64,000 bases of DNA from Liquidambar formosana (Eukaryota; Streptophyta; Magnoliopsida; Saxifragales; Altingiaceae), in assembly GCA_039720395.1 (NCBI GenBank), contig CM077827.1, positions 18,153,822 to 18,217,821 of the forward strand. The letters run 5' to 3'. A program made the translations under genes and the position numbers. The notes beneath the pieces are model-generated. The model was not told where the DNA came from. It saw only the letters and a program-made list of their open reading frames with translations, and did not search any database. Shown one piece after another: positions 1 through 9,969 of the stretch (its first letter is position 1; each line of letters starts with the position of its first letter).

Positions 1-2694
1 TCCACTGGCTGAACTTAATTCTTCCTTTGTCTTTTTATAGTATTTTGAAGGGATAATCCCTTCTTGTATACAGTTCATATCTGCACCTGTATCAATTAAT
101 GCAGTTATGACCAGTATATATTTGTCATCTTTGTCTTGTGGATTTTGTACCATAATTTTTATGGTAGTATTCCATTTTTGATATGTTATTTGCTTGAGAA
201 GTTGAACAAAATTTTCTTCACCTAAGTTTTCCCTTTCCTTGGTGATATTGTCATTTTCAGCTTCATGAATGACAATTTGCTTGCCATTGCTTGTAGAAGC
301 TTGTTGCTGTTCTAACTGACAAATCTGTTGTCGTAGAACTTCAATATTTAAATTTTGCAAGTTAGAGTGTTGCCTTAATTCTTTTATGTCATTTTTCATT
401 TGCTTAATTTCTTGTTTCATATCTTGCACAGAAATTTCTTCTGTTTGTTGCTTTTGATATTTTTCATTAAGGATTTCTTGCAAATTATAAATCCTTTTGG
501 GTTTTTGTTGCACTTTGCTCATTGTGTTTTGCAGTTTTTGCAAATATTCTCTTTTTAAAATTGGATCAGTCATTTTATCAATGATATCCAATAAAAGAGT
601 TTGTTGTTCATGATTAATATTACTTTTAATCATGTTACAACATTTTTGATTGCAATTTTGTTGACATTGTTGCTCAGACTCAGAAGATGAATCTAATGTT
701 GTTGTTGTTTGATGAATTTCATCAATTTGTCTTTCTTCTTCTTCTGATCCGGAATAAGATTCATATTCGGAGTCAGAATTATAAATTGCACTTATGATCA
801 TGGTTTTTATCTCCTCTGGAGATAATCCAGAATCAAATTGCAACTCATTAATTGTATGTTTTACTCTACATTGGGCTTTATAATGACCCGGTTTGCCACA
901 TCTATGACAAACAACAGAATGTTGCTTATTGGATTTCTTCCTATATTGCTTTTTAGGATTTGGCCTGTGATGATCTTTCTGTTGACTTGAATTTGGCTTC
1001 TGATAATACTGATTATCAGATGGTTTGCTTTGAGTTCTCCTTCTATGATATTTTTTATGATATCTAGAAGAGGATTTACGGTATTTCTTGCGGTTTGTCT
1101 TTATAGAAGTAAACCCGAATTGTTCACAAAATGAACCAAATTCTTGTTTATTTCTAATTTTTTCCTTTTTCATTTGCTGTTGGAGTTTAAATTGAGTACA
1201 CTGGGCAATACCAGCCTGATGTATTGTACTAATTAAATCTCCATATGTCAGTTTCTCCCAAGGGATCATTCCATTGTTCTGATCCTTGAGTTTTGTCCTG
1301 ATAGTTTCTGCAAATAATGTTGGTAATCCAGATATAAATTTTTCTTTCCAGAAAGGTTGATTATTATCTGGTCTTAAAAATACCTTTGTAAGAAAGGCAT
1401 CTTTATACCATTTAAAATCACCTGACCTTTTACATCTGAGATTTGCCAATATTTCTGCAGTTGTGTCTTTTAACTTAGAAGGATCTCCAACAAAATGTTT
1501 GGAGATTGTGAAGAGCAGTGTTGAGACTGCGTCCTCAATCTCTTCTCCTTCTTCAGTTTTAATAATATTGCCTTGTTGGTCAGTTTTTATTGCATATAAT
1601 ATTGCCTGTTTTTCTTGATGGGTTAAGGTGTGATCCCACCATCCTTTTAGTTGTCCAGTAAAACCAGCAACTAAGGAGTGTGCTATGGCGTGATCAGTTA
1701 TTTCTGAATCTTTTTCCTGATATGCAGAACTTACCATTGTCATTTGATGTAATAAGTTCTGTATCTGATATTGCGTTAATCCATCAATGTTCCATTCATA
1801 GATAGTTCCTCCATGATAGGAAGCTTGATGGTAGTTTCCTCTTTCTTCAATTTTCATATCTGGAAAAGAAGGATACTGATAAACATTTTTTATGGGCTGG
1901 GCATGCCTTATAGCATTAACAGCCGAATTTTCTTGTTGCTTAAATTGTTGCATAATATCATCAGCTTCTGTTTCAGATTCAATGATATTATCATTTTGCG
2001 TTATTACAGTAATTGCTTTACTAGTACTTGCCTGGGGCTTCTGTGGAGTGTCTTGTACCACGGATTTACCAATTACATCATCAAGAAGTTTGATTCTTTC
2101 TTGAATTTCTGTATATAATTGTCCCTTGGCCAATTGTCTAGTATATTGCTTAGGTATTGCATGAGGAATGAAAAGGGGTTTTTCATCCTGTTGATTAGGT
2201 AAAATGGATTCATGTTGAACCAGATTTTCAACTCTGGTCAGTTGTTCTGCAATTGTCTTGATATGTTGGTTTGTATAATTGTTTTGCTCAAAGATATTTT
2301 TAATATCTTTTCCTGTTGGTTGTATTTCTTCTTCCGTTTTGACCTTATAAGGTGCAGCTGTTATACTTACCTTATAATATGGTATTTTAATCTGTTCTAG
2401 GGGTGGATGAACAGATTCTATCATTTAATTACTTGGAGTTAATTGCCAAATAGTTGTATTTTTGCTTGTTACATTAATTTGTCTTTCCATTGTATATACC
2501 TTCTCAAACCATTCGAAAAAGTATATATGGAATTGGTTTTTCTCCATATACGTATACCACTGTGTACGTATTTGGCTTTGCTGGACTTTGTCATGTATTT
2601 CAAAAAATTGTCTTCTGTTTTCTTTGTTTTTGTCAAGCATAAATTCTGTTCTTAGTAAGTCTTTGTCCATAACAAAGGGTATACTAATCATCAT
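1..2694 (-). pseudogene. Partial pararetrovirus polyprotein (linker, coat protein, start of protease)
   Basis: An ATG-led stretch of 89 codons (2694 to 2425) ends at a TAA at 2427-2425. The same frame resumes at once with ATG at 2424 and appears open for 808 codons to the window edge. It covers the coat protein region, the CCHC zinc knuckle (about 860-905) and the approach to the aspartic protease. The two codons that are stops in copy A (4958, 6425) are sense here. The movement protein part is missing. It is a virus remnant, not a host gene; whether more of it lies left of the window cannot be seen. Confidence 0.85.
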
Positions 2695-2700
2695 TATGCC
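1..2700 (-). mobile_element. Endogenous pararetrovirus fragment, inverted, cut by window edge
   Basis: The reverse complement matches copy A from about 4055 to 6750 almost base for base, so this is a piece of the same virus running towards the left edge. It starts inside the polyprotein linker downstream of the movement domain and reaches the start of the protease domain at position 1. It lies head to head with copy A, giving an inverted repeat with arms of about 2.7 kb and a spacer of about 1.35 kb. The right end at 2700 is a sharp break followed by filler DNA. The piece lacks both internal stops of copy A, so it is not a simple recent inversion of that copy. Confidence 0.93.
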
Positions 2701-2726
2701 ATGCCTTCTGTTTTCTTTGTGGTTCC
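2701..2726. other. Filler DNA at the head-to-head virus junction
   Basis: The 26 bases between the inverted fragment and copy A belong to neither virus end. Bases 2705-2720 are a 16-base copy of 2612-2627, which lies about 90 bp to the left. This is a templated insertion of the kind left by error-prone end joining. Confidence 0.7.
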
Positions 2727-2731
2727 GTTGT

Positions 2732-2743
2732 TGGTATCAGAGC
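2732..2743 (+). promoter_or_regulatory. tRNA-Met primer-binding site, copy A
   Basis: TGGTATCAGAGC complements the 3' end of plant initiator tRNA-Met, the primer for minus-strand DNA in Caulimoviridae. The copy begins five bases upstream, so the integration breakpoint sits at the site of the minus-strand discontinuity in virion DNA. Confidence 0.9.
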
Positions 2744-2875
2744 CATAGGAATAGTGCATATTGTTATCTGTATATCTATGCATGCATATTTCAGGTGGGC
2801 AGTAGGGCAGAGGTGAGTAAGTCCCGTAGTAAGACCTTTACCTAAGTGTATGGTGTATAGAAACCATAGGTAGCA

Positions 2876-4960
2876 ATGTTTACTAGGATGATGTCAATGA
2901 AATCTACTGCATCCTCTAGTGAGGAGACAGATATTCCTGAGGAACGGGAATATGTTATAGACAATAAAAAACTTTGCAACTGGAAATTACCAAAAATACC
3001 TGCAACAGATATTTATGAAGGCAACAGGTTCTTCCCTGGATTTAGGGTCCGAACCAGTGAAGAAACAATAATAATGGATGGAGAACATAAGACAATATTA
3101 CTCTTCAACGAAGAAGTAATTAAAAGACATTTAGAAGACAATTATAAATTCCTACATGTGGGATCAGTACAAATTTGTGCTAAACCATTAGGAAGAGATG
3201 GGCTTAACATGTCTCTATTCATGGCACTTAGAGACTGTAGGTTCAACAATTTTGAGAAAACAATGTTAGGAGGGATCCAATCTGGTCTCCATGCTGGACC
3301 AGTATATTTTAACTGCTATCCGGATTTTACTATAAGCTTAGCAGATAAAAATATCCTGGATGCTCTAACATTGAATGTCAAAATTCACAATTCTGAAATG
3401 AAGGCAGGATCTCAGCCCCTTGCTATCATTTACCGAACGCAATATAGGGTGTATTCTACTCTGGTAAATACTCCTGTTGTTAAAAGAAGAAGCGATAAAG
3501 GCAAAACAATTTTACTGCAAAGCAATCTAAAAGACAAAGAAAATGCAATTATACCTAAGACTTTAATGTGGTCTGAATTAAAATTTCCTGAAGAATGGAA
3601 AATTCTAGAAGCCATTGAAGTTGCTGCTCCTGAGCAACTGCAACAACAAACTAAGCAAACCACAAAAATTAAGCAAATGGTAGAATATTCGGATGGAAGT
3701 GCAGGGATTAGATTTAATTCTCCCTTTACCCAGTCCTTTAGACTACCAAATTCTAAGCCAATAATAACTGAAATTCCAGATTCCTCTCGTGCATCTTGCT
3801 CATCACGAGCATCTTGCTCAGCTGTACCTGTAAGAATCTTTAGACAAAACTCATCTTCAAGTTCTGAAGTTCCAGATCTTGAACCTGAAACTCCTTTGGT
3901 GAATCCTAGGACTCAACCAAATTTACAAGGAGTGAGAAATAGCAACATATCATACCCATACTATGAAACTGCAACAAATCAACAAGATGACAATTCTGAA
4001 GAAGAATCTCAGAATATGTCACCAACAAAAACAGGAATGGAAATACCGCCAGGCATAATGATGATTAGTATACCCTTTGTTATGGACAAAGACTTACAAA
4101 GAACAGAATTTATGCTTGACAAAAACAAAGAAAACAGAAGACAATTTTTTGAAATACATGACAAAGTCCAGCAAAGCCAAATACGTACACAGTGGTATAC
4201 GTATATGGAGAAAAACCAATTCCATATATACTTTTTCGAATGGTTTGAGAAGGTATATACAATGGAAAGACAAATTAATGTAACAAGCAAAAATACAACT
4301 ACTTGGCAATTAACTCCAAGTAATCAAATGATAGAATCTGTTCATCCACCCCTAGAACAGATTAAAATACCATATTATAAGGTAAGTATAACAGCTGCAC
4401 CTTATAAGGTTAAAACGGAAGAAGAAATACAACCAACAGGAAAAGATATTAAAAATATCTTTGAGCAAAACAATTATACAAACCAACATATCAAGACAAT
4501 TGCAGAACAACTGACCAGAGTTGAAAATCTGGTTCAGCATGAATCCATTTTACCTAATCAACAGGATGAAAAACCCCTTTTCATTCCTCATGCAATACCT
4601 AAGCAATATACTAGACAATTGGCCAAGGGACAATTACATACAGAAATTCAAGAAAGAATCAGACTTCTTGATGATGTAATTGGTAAATCCGTGGTACAAG
4701 ACACTCCACAGAAGCCCCAGGTAAGTACTAGTAAAGCAATTACTGTAATAACGCAAAATGATAATATCATTGAATCTGAAACAGAAGCTGATGATATTAT
4801 GCAACAATTTAAGCAACAAGAAAATTCGGCTGTTAATGCTATAAGGCATGCCCAGCCCATAAAAAATGTTTATCAGTATCCTTCTTTTCCAGATATGAAA
4901 ATTGAAGAAAGAGGAAACTACCATCAAGCTTCCTATCATGGAGGAACTATCTATGAATAG
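2876..4960 (+). CDS. Movement protein and linker segment of ORF1 (copy A)
   Basis: This 694-codon segment ends at the first premature TAG. Residues 85-200 carry the movement-protein signature, including GRDGLNMSLFMALRDCRF and a later YRTQYRV stretch; in Caulimoviridae this protein carries virus between cells through plasmodesmata. Downstream comes a low-complexity Ser-rich part (two SSRASC-like repeats near 305-320), then a conserved aromatic block around FFEWFEKVYTMERQ of unknown role, then a Gln- and Glu-rich stretch likely to be coiled. The stop falls just before the coat protein core. It could still be read as a truncated protein if transcribed, which I cannot judge. Confidence 0.8.
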   Translation: MFTRMMSMKSTASSSEETDIPEEREYVIDNKKLCNWKLPKIPATDIYEGNRFFPGFRVRTSEETIIMDGEHKTILLFNEEVIKRHLEDNYKFLHVGSVQICAKPLGRDGLNMSLFMALRDCRFNNFEKTMLGGIQSGLHAGPVYFNCYPDFTISLADKNILDALTLNVKIHNSEMKAGSQPLAIIYRTQYRVYSTLVNTPVVKRRSDKGKTILLQSNLKDKENAIIPKTLMWSELKFPEEWKILEAIEVAAPEQLQQQTKQTTKIKQMVEYSDGSAGIRFNSPFTQSFRLPNSKPIITEIPDSSRASCSSRASCSAVPVRIFRQNSSSSSEVPDLEPETPLVNPRTQPNLQGVRNSNISYPYYETATNQQDDNSEEESQNMSPTKTGMEIPPGIMMISIPFVMDKDLQRTEFMLDKNKENRRQFFEIHDKVQQSQIRTQWYTYMEKNQFHIYFFEWFEKVYTMERQINVTSKNTTTWQLTPSNQMIESVHPPLEQIKIPYYKVSITAAPYKVKTEEEIQPTGKDIKNIFEQNNYTNQHIKTIAEQLTRVENLVQHESILPNQQDEKPLFIPHAIPKQYTRQLAKGQLHTEIQERIRLLDDVIGKSVVQDTPQKPQVSTSKAITVITQNDNIIESETEADDIMQQFKQQENSAVNAIRHAQPIKNVYQYPSFPDMKIEERGNYHQASYHGGTIYE

Positions 4961-5008
4961 AACATTGATGGATTAACGCAATATCAGATACAGAACTTAT
5001 TACATCAA

Positions 5009-6427
5009 ATGACAATGGTAAGTTCTGCATATCAGGCAAAAGATTCAGAAATAACTGATCATGCCATAGCACACTCCTTAGTTGCTGGTTTTACTAGACA
5101 ACTAAAAGGATGGTGGGATCACACCTTAACCCATCAAGAAAAACAGGCAATATTATATGCAATAAAAACTGACCAACAAGGCAATATTATTAAAACTGAA
5201 GAAGGAGAAGAGATTGGGGACGCAGTCTCAACACTGCTCTTCACAATCTCCAAACATTTTGTTGGAGATCCTTCTAAGTTAAAAGACACAACTGCAGAAA
5301 TATTGGCAAATCTCAGATGTAAAAGGTTAGGTGATTTTAAATGGTATAAAGATGCCTTTCTTACAAAGGTATTTTTAAGACCAGATAATAATCAACCTTT
5401 CTGGAAAGAAAAATTTATATCTGGATTACCAACATTATTTGCAGAAACTATCAGGACAAAACTCAAGGATCAGAACAATGGAATGATCCCTTGGGAGAAA
5501 CTGACATATGGAGATTTAATTAGTACAATACATCAGGTTGGTATTGCCCAGTGTACTCAATTTAAACTCCAACAGCAAATGAAAAAGGAAAAAATTAGAA
5601 ATAAACAAGAATTTGGTTCATTTTGTGAACAATTCGGGTTTACTTCTATAAAGACAAACCGCAAGAAATACCGTAAATCCTCTTCTAGATATCATAAAAA
5701 ATATCATAGAAGGAGAACTCAAAGCAAACCATCTGATAATCAGTATTATCAGAAGCCAAATTCAAGTCAACAGAAAGATCATCACAGGCCAAATCCTAAA
5801 AAGCAATATAGGAAGAAATCCAATAAGCAACATTCTGTTGTTTGTCATAGATGTGGCAAACCGGGTCATTATAAAGCCCAATGTAGAGTAAAACAGACAA
5901 TTAATGAGTTGCAACTTGATTCTGGATTATCTTCAGAGGAGATAAAAACCATGATCATAAGTGCAATTTATAATTCTGACTCCGAATATGAATCTTATTC
6001 CGGATCAGAAGAAGAAGAAAGACAAATTGATGAAATTCATCAAACAACAACAACATCAGATTCATCTTCTGAGTCTGAGCAACAATGTCAACAAAATTGC
6101 AATAAAAAATGTTGTAACATGATTAAAAGTAATATTAATCATGAACAACAAACTCTTTTATTGGATATCATTGATAAAATGACTGATCCAATTTTAAAAA
6201 GAGAATATTTGCAAAAACTGCAAAACACAATGAGCAAAGTGCAACAAAAACCCAAAAGGATTTATAATTTGCAAGAAATCCTTAATGAAAAATATCAAAA
6301 GCAACAAACAGAAGAAATTTCTGTGCAAGATATGAAACAAGAAATTAAGCAAATGAAAAATGACATAAAAGAATTAAGGCAACACTCTAACTTGCAAAAT
6401 TTAAATATTGAAGTTCTACGACATTAG
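5009..6427 (+). CDS. Coat protein / nucleocapsid segment of ORF1 (copy A)
   Basis: This is the part of the polyprotein frame between the two premature stops; the frame is open from 4961 and the first ATG is 5009. It contains the caulimovirid coat-protein core (GWWDHTLTHQEKQAI, then FWKEKFISGLPTLF), a Lys- and Arg-rich nucleic-acid-binding stretch near 5650-5840, and a CCHC zinc knuckle with cysteines and histidine spaced C-x2-C-x4-H-x4-C at 5843-5884. An acidic Ser-rich tail and a predicted coiled coil follow. The family role is packaging of viral DNA. In the parent virus it would be cut from the polyprotein, so 5009 is not a real protein start. Confidence 0.78.
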   Translation: MTMVSSAYQAKDSEITDHAIAHSLVAGFTRQLKGWWDHTLTHQEKQAILYAIKTDQQGNIIKTEEGEEIGDAVSTLLFTISKHFVGDPSKLKDTTAEILANLRCKRLGDFKWYKDAFLTKVFLRPDNNQPFWKEKFISGLPTLFAETIRTKLKDQNNGMIPWEKLTYGDLISTIHQVGIAQCTQFKLQQQMKKEKIRNKQEFGSFCEQFGFTSIKTNRKKYRKSSSRYHKKYHRRRTQSKPSDNQYYQKPNSSQQKDHHRPNPKKQYRKKSNKQHSVVCHRCGKPGHYKAQCRVKQTINELQLDSGLSSEEIKTMIISAIYNSDSEYESYSGSEEEERQIDEIHQTTTTSDSSSESEQQCQQNCNKKCCNMIKSNINHEQQTLLLDIIDKMTDPILKREYLQKLQNTMSKVQQKPKRIYNLQEILNEKYQKQQTEEISVQDMKQEIKQMKNDIKELRQHSNLQNLNIEVLRH

Positions 6428-6598
6428 ATTTGTCAGTTAGAACAGCAACAAGCTTCTACAAGCAATGGCAAACAAATTGTCATTCATGAAGCTGAAAATG
6501 ACAATATCACCAAGGAAAGGGAAAACTTAGGTGAAGAAAATTTTGTTCAACTTCTCAAGCAAATAACATATAAAAAATGGAATACTACCATAAAAATT

Positions 6599-8677
6599 AT
6601 GGTACAAAATCCACAAGACAAAGATGACAAATATATATTGGTCATAACTGCATTAATTGATACAGGTGCAGATATGAACTGTATACAAGAAGGGATTATC
6701 CCTTCAAAATACTATAAAAAGACAAAGGAAGAATTAAGTTCAGCCAGTGGAGCTAAGCTTAATATCAAATATAAATTAGACAATGTTCATATATGTAATG
6801 AGGGAACTTGTGTTGAATCAACATTTATCCTTGTTAAAAATCTGAGTAGAGAAGTGATATTGGGTACTCCCTTTATCACCTGTATTCAGCCTTTTAGCGT
6901 TGATACAACAGGAATAACCTCTTACATTAAAGGCAAAGAAACTAAGTTTGAATTCCTCAATCCTCCATCGGTTAGGGATGTAAAATTATTAAAGGATCAA
7001 TTTGTTCACCAAGAAGAACAAATTAATCTAATTGCCAAAAAGACAAAACATTTGAATTTCCTTAAGCAAGAAATCCAATATAAACAAATTGAGCACCAAT
7101 TAAAAGATTGTAAACTTCAATCTATGATAAAACACTTTGAAGACAAATTAAAAGCAACAATTTGTTCTGATAACCCTCATACTTTTTGGCATAGGAACAA
7201 GCATATTGTTAAACTGCCATATGAGAAGGATTTTCAAGAAAGCCAAATCCCAACAAAAGCAAGGCCTATTCAAATGAATCAGGAATTGCTTGAAATCTGC
7301 AAAAAAGAAATCCAAGATTTGCTCTCTAAAAACTTGATAAGAGACAGCCGCTCGCCATGGAGTTGTGCAGCCTTTTATGTTTTTAAAGCAGCAGAGATTG
7401 AACGTGGAGTTCCACGGTTAGTCATAAATTATAAGCCTTTAAATGATGCTTTACAATGGATAAGGTATCCTTTACCTAATAAAAAAGATTTATTAGGAAG
7501 GCTTAGTAAGGCAACAATATTTTCGAAATTCGATATGAAATCGGGTTTCTGGCAAATTCAAATTGCTGAAGAAGATAGGTATAAGACTGCTTTCACAGTC
7601 CCATTTGGTCATTATGAATGGAATGTAATGCCATTTGGCCTAAAAAATGCCCCTTCAGAATTTCAAAACATAATGAATGCAATATTTACGCAATATACGG
7701 AATTTACTATTGTATACATTGATGATGTATTAGTATTTTCCAAGTCAATTGAGCAACATTGGAAGCACCTTAATACGTTCTTCCATTTGATCAACCAAAA
7801 TGGCTTAGCCTTGAGTCCTACTAAAATTAATCTTTTCCAAACAAAGATTAGATTTTTAGGACATCATATCTATCAGGGAACCATCGTCCCTATAGAAAGG
7901 TCAATCCAATTTGCAGACAAATTCCCAGATGAAATTAAGGACAAAAAACAATTGCAAAGGTTTTTAGGGTGTCTCAATTATATTGTAGATTTTTTCCCAA
8001 ACCTTAGCCAAGAATGTGCCATTCTTAGGAGAAGACTTAGAAAAAATCCTCCTGCATGGTCACAAGAGTATACAGAGACAGTCAAAAAGTTGAAACAGAA
8101 AGTTAGGATTCTTCCCTGTCTTAGTCTAGCAGACCCGCTAGCATTTAAGATAGTTCAGACCGATGCATCAGACATAGGTTATGGGGGAATTCTTATGCAA
8201 AGGGTAGACAATATAGACAAAATAGTCAGGTTTACATCTGGCACATGGAACACAGCACAGGCAAAATATTCTACAATTAAAAAAGAAATATTATCTATAG
8301 TTTTGAGTATTTCAAAATTTCAAGATGATATTTTAAATCAAAAATTTCTACTACGAGTAGATTGTCAAGCTGCAAAACCCGTTTTGAAAAAAGATGTTAA
8401 AAATATTGCTTCAAAACATATCTTTGCTAGATGGCAGGCAATACTTTCAGTTTTCGATTTTGATATAGAATATATTAAAGGAGAAAACAATTGTGTCCCT
8501 GATTTCCTCTCTCGTGAGTTCCTACAGGGTCACCTACCCAAGGATCAGGGCAATTCCTCAGAATGCCCAGACAAAACAAAGCCAAAGCCAAAGCCCCTCA
8601 AGGGCAATCAACCTTGCAAAATCAGCCAAAAGGCCAAAATCAAGCAACAGGGTCATCCACCCAGCCCAAGGCAATAG
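6599..8677 (+). CDS. Aspartic protease, reverse transcriptase and RNase H segment of ORF1 (copy A)
   Basis: The frame is open from 6428 to the natural end at 8677; 6599 is the first ATG. The protease active site DTG is coded at 6659-6667. RT motifs follow: a VINYKPLN-type block near 7420, FDMKSGFWQI near 7530, MPFGLKNAPSEFQ near 7630, and the catalytic YIDD at 7715-7726. RNase H starts with Asp at 8162 (TDASDIGYGG), with further acidic residues in KKEILSIV and RVDCQA, and ends in CVPDFLSRE. Together these convert pregenomic RNA to DNA. No integrase follows. The Lys-, Pro- and Gln-rich tail coincides with the overlap with ORF2. Confidence 0.88.
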   Translation: MVQNPQDKDDKYILVITALIDTGADMNCIQEGIIPSKYYKKTKEELSSASGAKLNIKYKLDNVHICNEGTCVESTFILVKNLSREVILGTPFITCIQPFSVDTTGITSYIKGKETKFEFLNPPSVRDVKLLKDQFVHQEEQINLIAKKTKHLNFLKQEIQYKQIEHQLKDCKLQSMIKHFEDKLKATICSDNPHTFWHRNKHIVKLPYEKDFQESQIPTKARPIQMNQELLEICKKEIQDLLSKNLIRDSRSPWSCAAFYVFKAAEIERGVPRLVINYKPLNDALQWIRYPLPNKKDLLGRLSKATIFSKFDMKSGFWQIQIAEEDRYKTAFTVPFGHYEWNVMPFGLKNAPSEFQNIMNAIFTQYTEFTIVYIDDVLVFSKSIEQHWKHLNTFFHLINQNGLALSPTKINLFQTKIRFLGHHIYQGTIVPIERSIQFADKFPDEIKDKKQLQRFLGCLNYIVDFFPNLSQECAILRRRLRKNPPAWSQEYTETVKKLKQKVRILPCLSLADPLAFKIVQTDASDIGYGGILMQRVDNIDKIVRFTSGTWNTAQAKYSTIKKEILSIVLSISKFQDDILNQKFLLRVDCQAAKPVLKKDVKNIASKHIFARWQAILSVFDFDIEYIKGENNCVPDFLSREFLQGHLPKDQGNSSECPDKTKPKPKPLKGNQPCKISQKAKIKQQGHPPSPRQ

Positions 8678-9969
8678 CAAAGAAAAAATGGTTCGAGGAT
8701 CTCCAAGAAGAAGAGGAGATGCTTGAACAATACAAGCAACAACAACTCTTGAAACAGCAACAGCAACAATCTCCAATCAATAAGTCACAGACTTATTCAT
8801 TGGCAGCTTCCAGCGTTAGGAATAGTGGCAAGTATATTGCAACTTCTTCTAAATCTGAGGAGCCATTAGGAGCTCTTGCTCCATCTTCACAATTTCTTTT
8901 AAAAGACAAAGCAGAGGGCAATTTTCGAAAAAATCGCAAAAATCATAGCCCATATTTTGAAAAAACCTCTACTTTAGACATAATGGTCTTGGAGAGTGAA
9001 TTTTCCAAATCGGATATCTCTGATATCCTGGAATCCTATTTTCCACCTGGGATCCATTACAAGACAAATGATTTTCGCAAAGACCAGGCATGGTACCAAT
9101 ATGTTTTAGAAAAAGGAACTAAATCGGCCATTTTCAAACATAATCATCCTGAAAATGATAAATCCGATGTTTCTTATTCTACCTGTAAAATTTTGAGGGT
9201 TCTTAGTCCTTCTGACTGGGAACAACCTCTTTACCAACCCAGACAACTTCCTGGCAATATTTCGCCTAATCTCTATAATTATTTTGATTATGAGAAGGCA
9301 TGGCAAAATTCTTTCTTTATTCAAAATAAGATCAACCGTCATTCATGGATGATCTATTTTGATAAAAAATTTGACGTTGAGGCAATACCCTTTTGGTTTC
9401 TCTCTTGGTGGTCATACTTCGGCCCCATTCAGGAAATTCTTCCAGAGCAACCAGTCAACATTAGTAAGTCATATACTTACTATGAGCAACATATCCAGCC
9501 AAAAATTCATCTACAAACCTTCCCAAAGCTTTTCCTGTTCTATACCCATTTTGGTCTAGCATGGATCATGTTTTGGCGTTATGAGTTTACAGGTACACAG
9601 CAATGGCCCTGCATAGGGAGATCCTTCCATGTCAAATGGTGGGATAATGCAATCACGGACCATATCACCCCTGAAGCAATTCAGAAATGGTTCCAGAAAC
9701 ATCTTGCAATTCAGTCAACAGTAGGAGACTCATCCAAAGCTCTCCTATCAAAAAGTCAACTAACGTCAAAATTAGCAGCTGCTCCTCCTAACAGCAAAGA
9801 GCTGAAAGCTTATCTCCAGGAAGCTCTATCTTCTCTCAATGAAGAAGATGAACAGGGATCCTGCGCTTCAGTCAATTTGGGAGACGACAACGAAGATGAC
9901 TGTTTTGGGATTCTTCCTCCCATACCTCATCATTCAGGCAGCAGCAAGAATCCAAGGCAATTTGACTAA
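8563..9969 (+). CDS. Pararetrovirus ORF2, unknown function (copy A)
   Basis: An intact 468-codon ORF overlaps the end of ORF1 by 115 bases in another frame. The N-terminal 80 residues are Lys- and Gln-rich, with a glutamine run. The middle (about 140-390) is rich in Trp, Tyr and Phe with clusters such as PFWFLSWWSYFGP and GLAWIMFWRYEF; the C-terminus is acidic. Florendoviruses are known to carry a second ORF of unknown function at this position, and I have no better assignment. The aromatic clusters are not long enough in uninterrupted hydrophobic run to call membrane segments firmly. Copies B and C are truncated before this gene, so it is present once in the window. Confidence 0.8.
   Translation: MPRQNKAKAKAPQGQSTLQNQPKGQNQATGSSTQPKAIAKKKWFEDLQEEEEMLEQYKQQQLLKQQQQQSPINKSQTYSLAASSVRNSGKYIATSSKSEEPLGALAPSSQFLLKDKAEGNFRKNRKNHSPYFEKTSTLDIMVLESEFSKSDISDILESYFPPGIHYKTNDFRKDQAWYQYVLEKGTKSAIFKHNHPENDKSDVSYSTCKILRVLSPSDWEQPLYQPRQLPGNISPNLYNYFDYEKAWQNSFFIQNKINRHSWMIYFDKKFDVEAIPFWFLSWWSYFGPIQEILPEQPVNISKSYTYYEQHIQPKIHLQTFPKLFLFYTHFGLAWIMFWRYEFTGTQQWPCIGRSFHVKWWDNAITDHITPEAIQKWFQKHLAIQSTVGDSSKALLSKSQLTSKLAAAPPNSKELKAYLQEALSSLNEEDEQGSCASVNLGDDNEDDCFGILPPIPHHSGSSKNPRQFD

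Larger units (their letters stand above)
2876..8677 (+). pseudogene. Pararetrovirus ORF1 polyprotein, copy A, two in-frame stops
   Basis: One reading frame of 1,933 codons runs through this span and is broken only by TAG at 4958-4960 and TAG at 6425-6427. Order by residue of the whole frame: 30K-type movement domain about 85-200 (conserved Asp near 120), Ser-rich linker about 300-330, coat protein core about 700-870, CCHC knuckle 990-1003, protease DTG at 1262, RT YIDD at 1614, then RNase H. The start at 2876 is the first ATG of the open frame after the leader and is shared with copy B. Copy B is open at the first stop position, and the inverted fragment is open at both. The frame is non-functional as it stands. 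Confidence 0.85.

Noticed and set aside
2732..2743. Possible tRNA gene fragment
   Set aside because: Only the complement of a tRNA 3' end is present, at the position expected for a primer-binding site.
4634..4939. 101-codon minus-strand ORF, repeated at 1813-2118, 12454-12759 and 54108-54413
   Set aside because: It is a shadow of the virus polyprotein on the other strand; its recurrence only reflects the repeated virus copies.
4958..4960. TAG as a programmed readthrough stop in the virus polyprotein
   Set aside because: Copies B and C and the inverted fragment are open at this position, so it is a private mutation.
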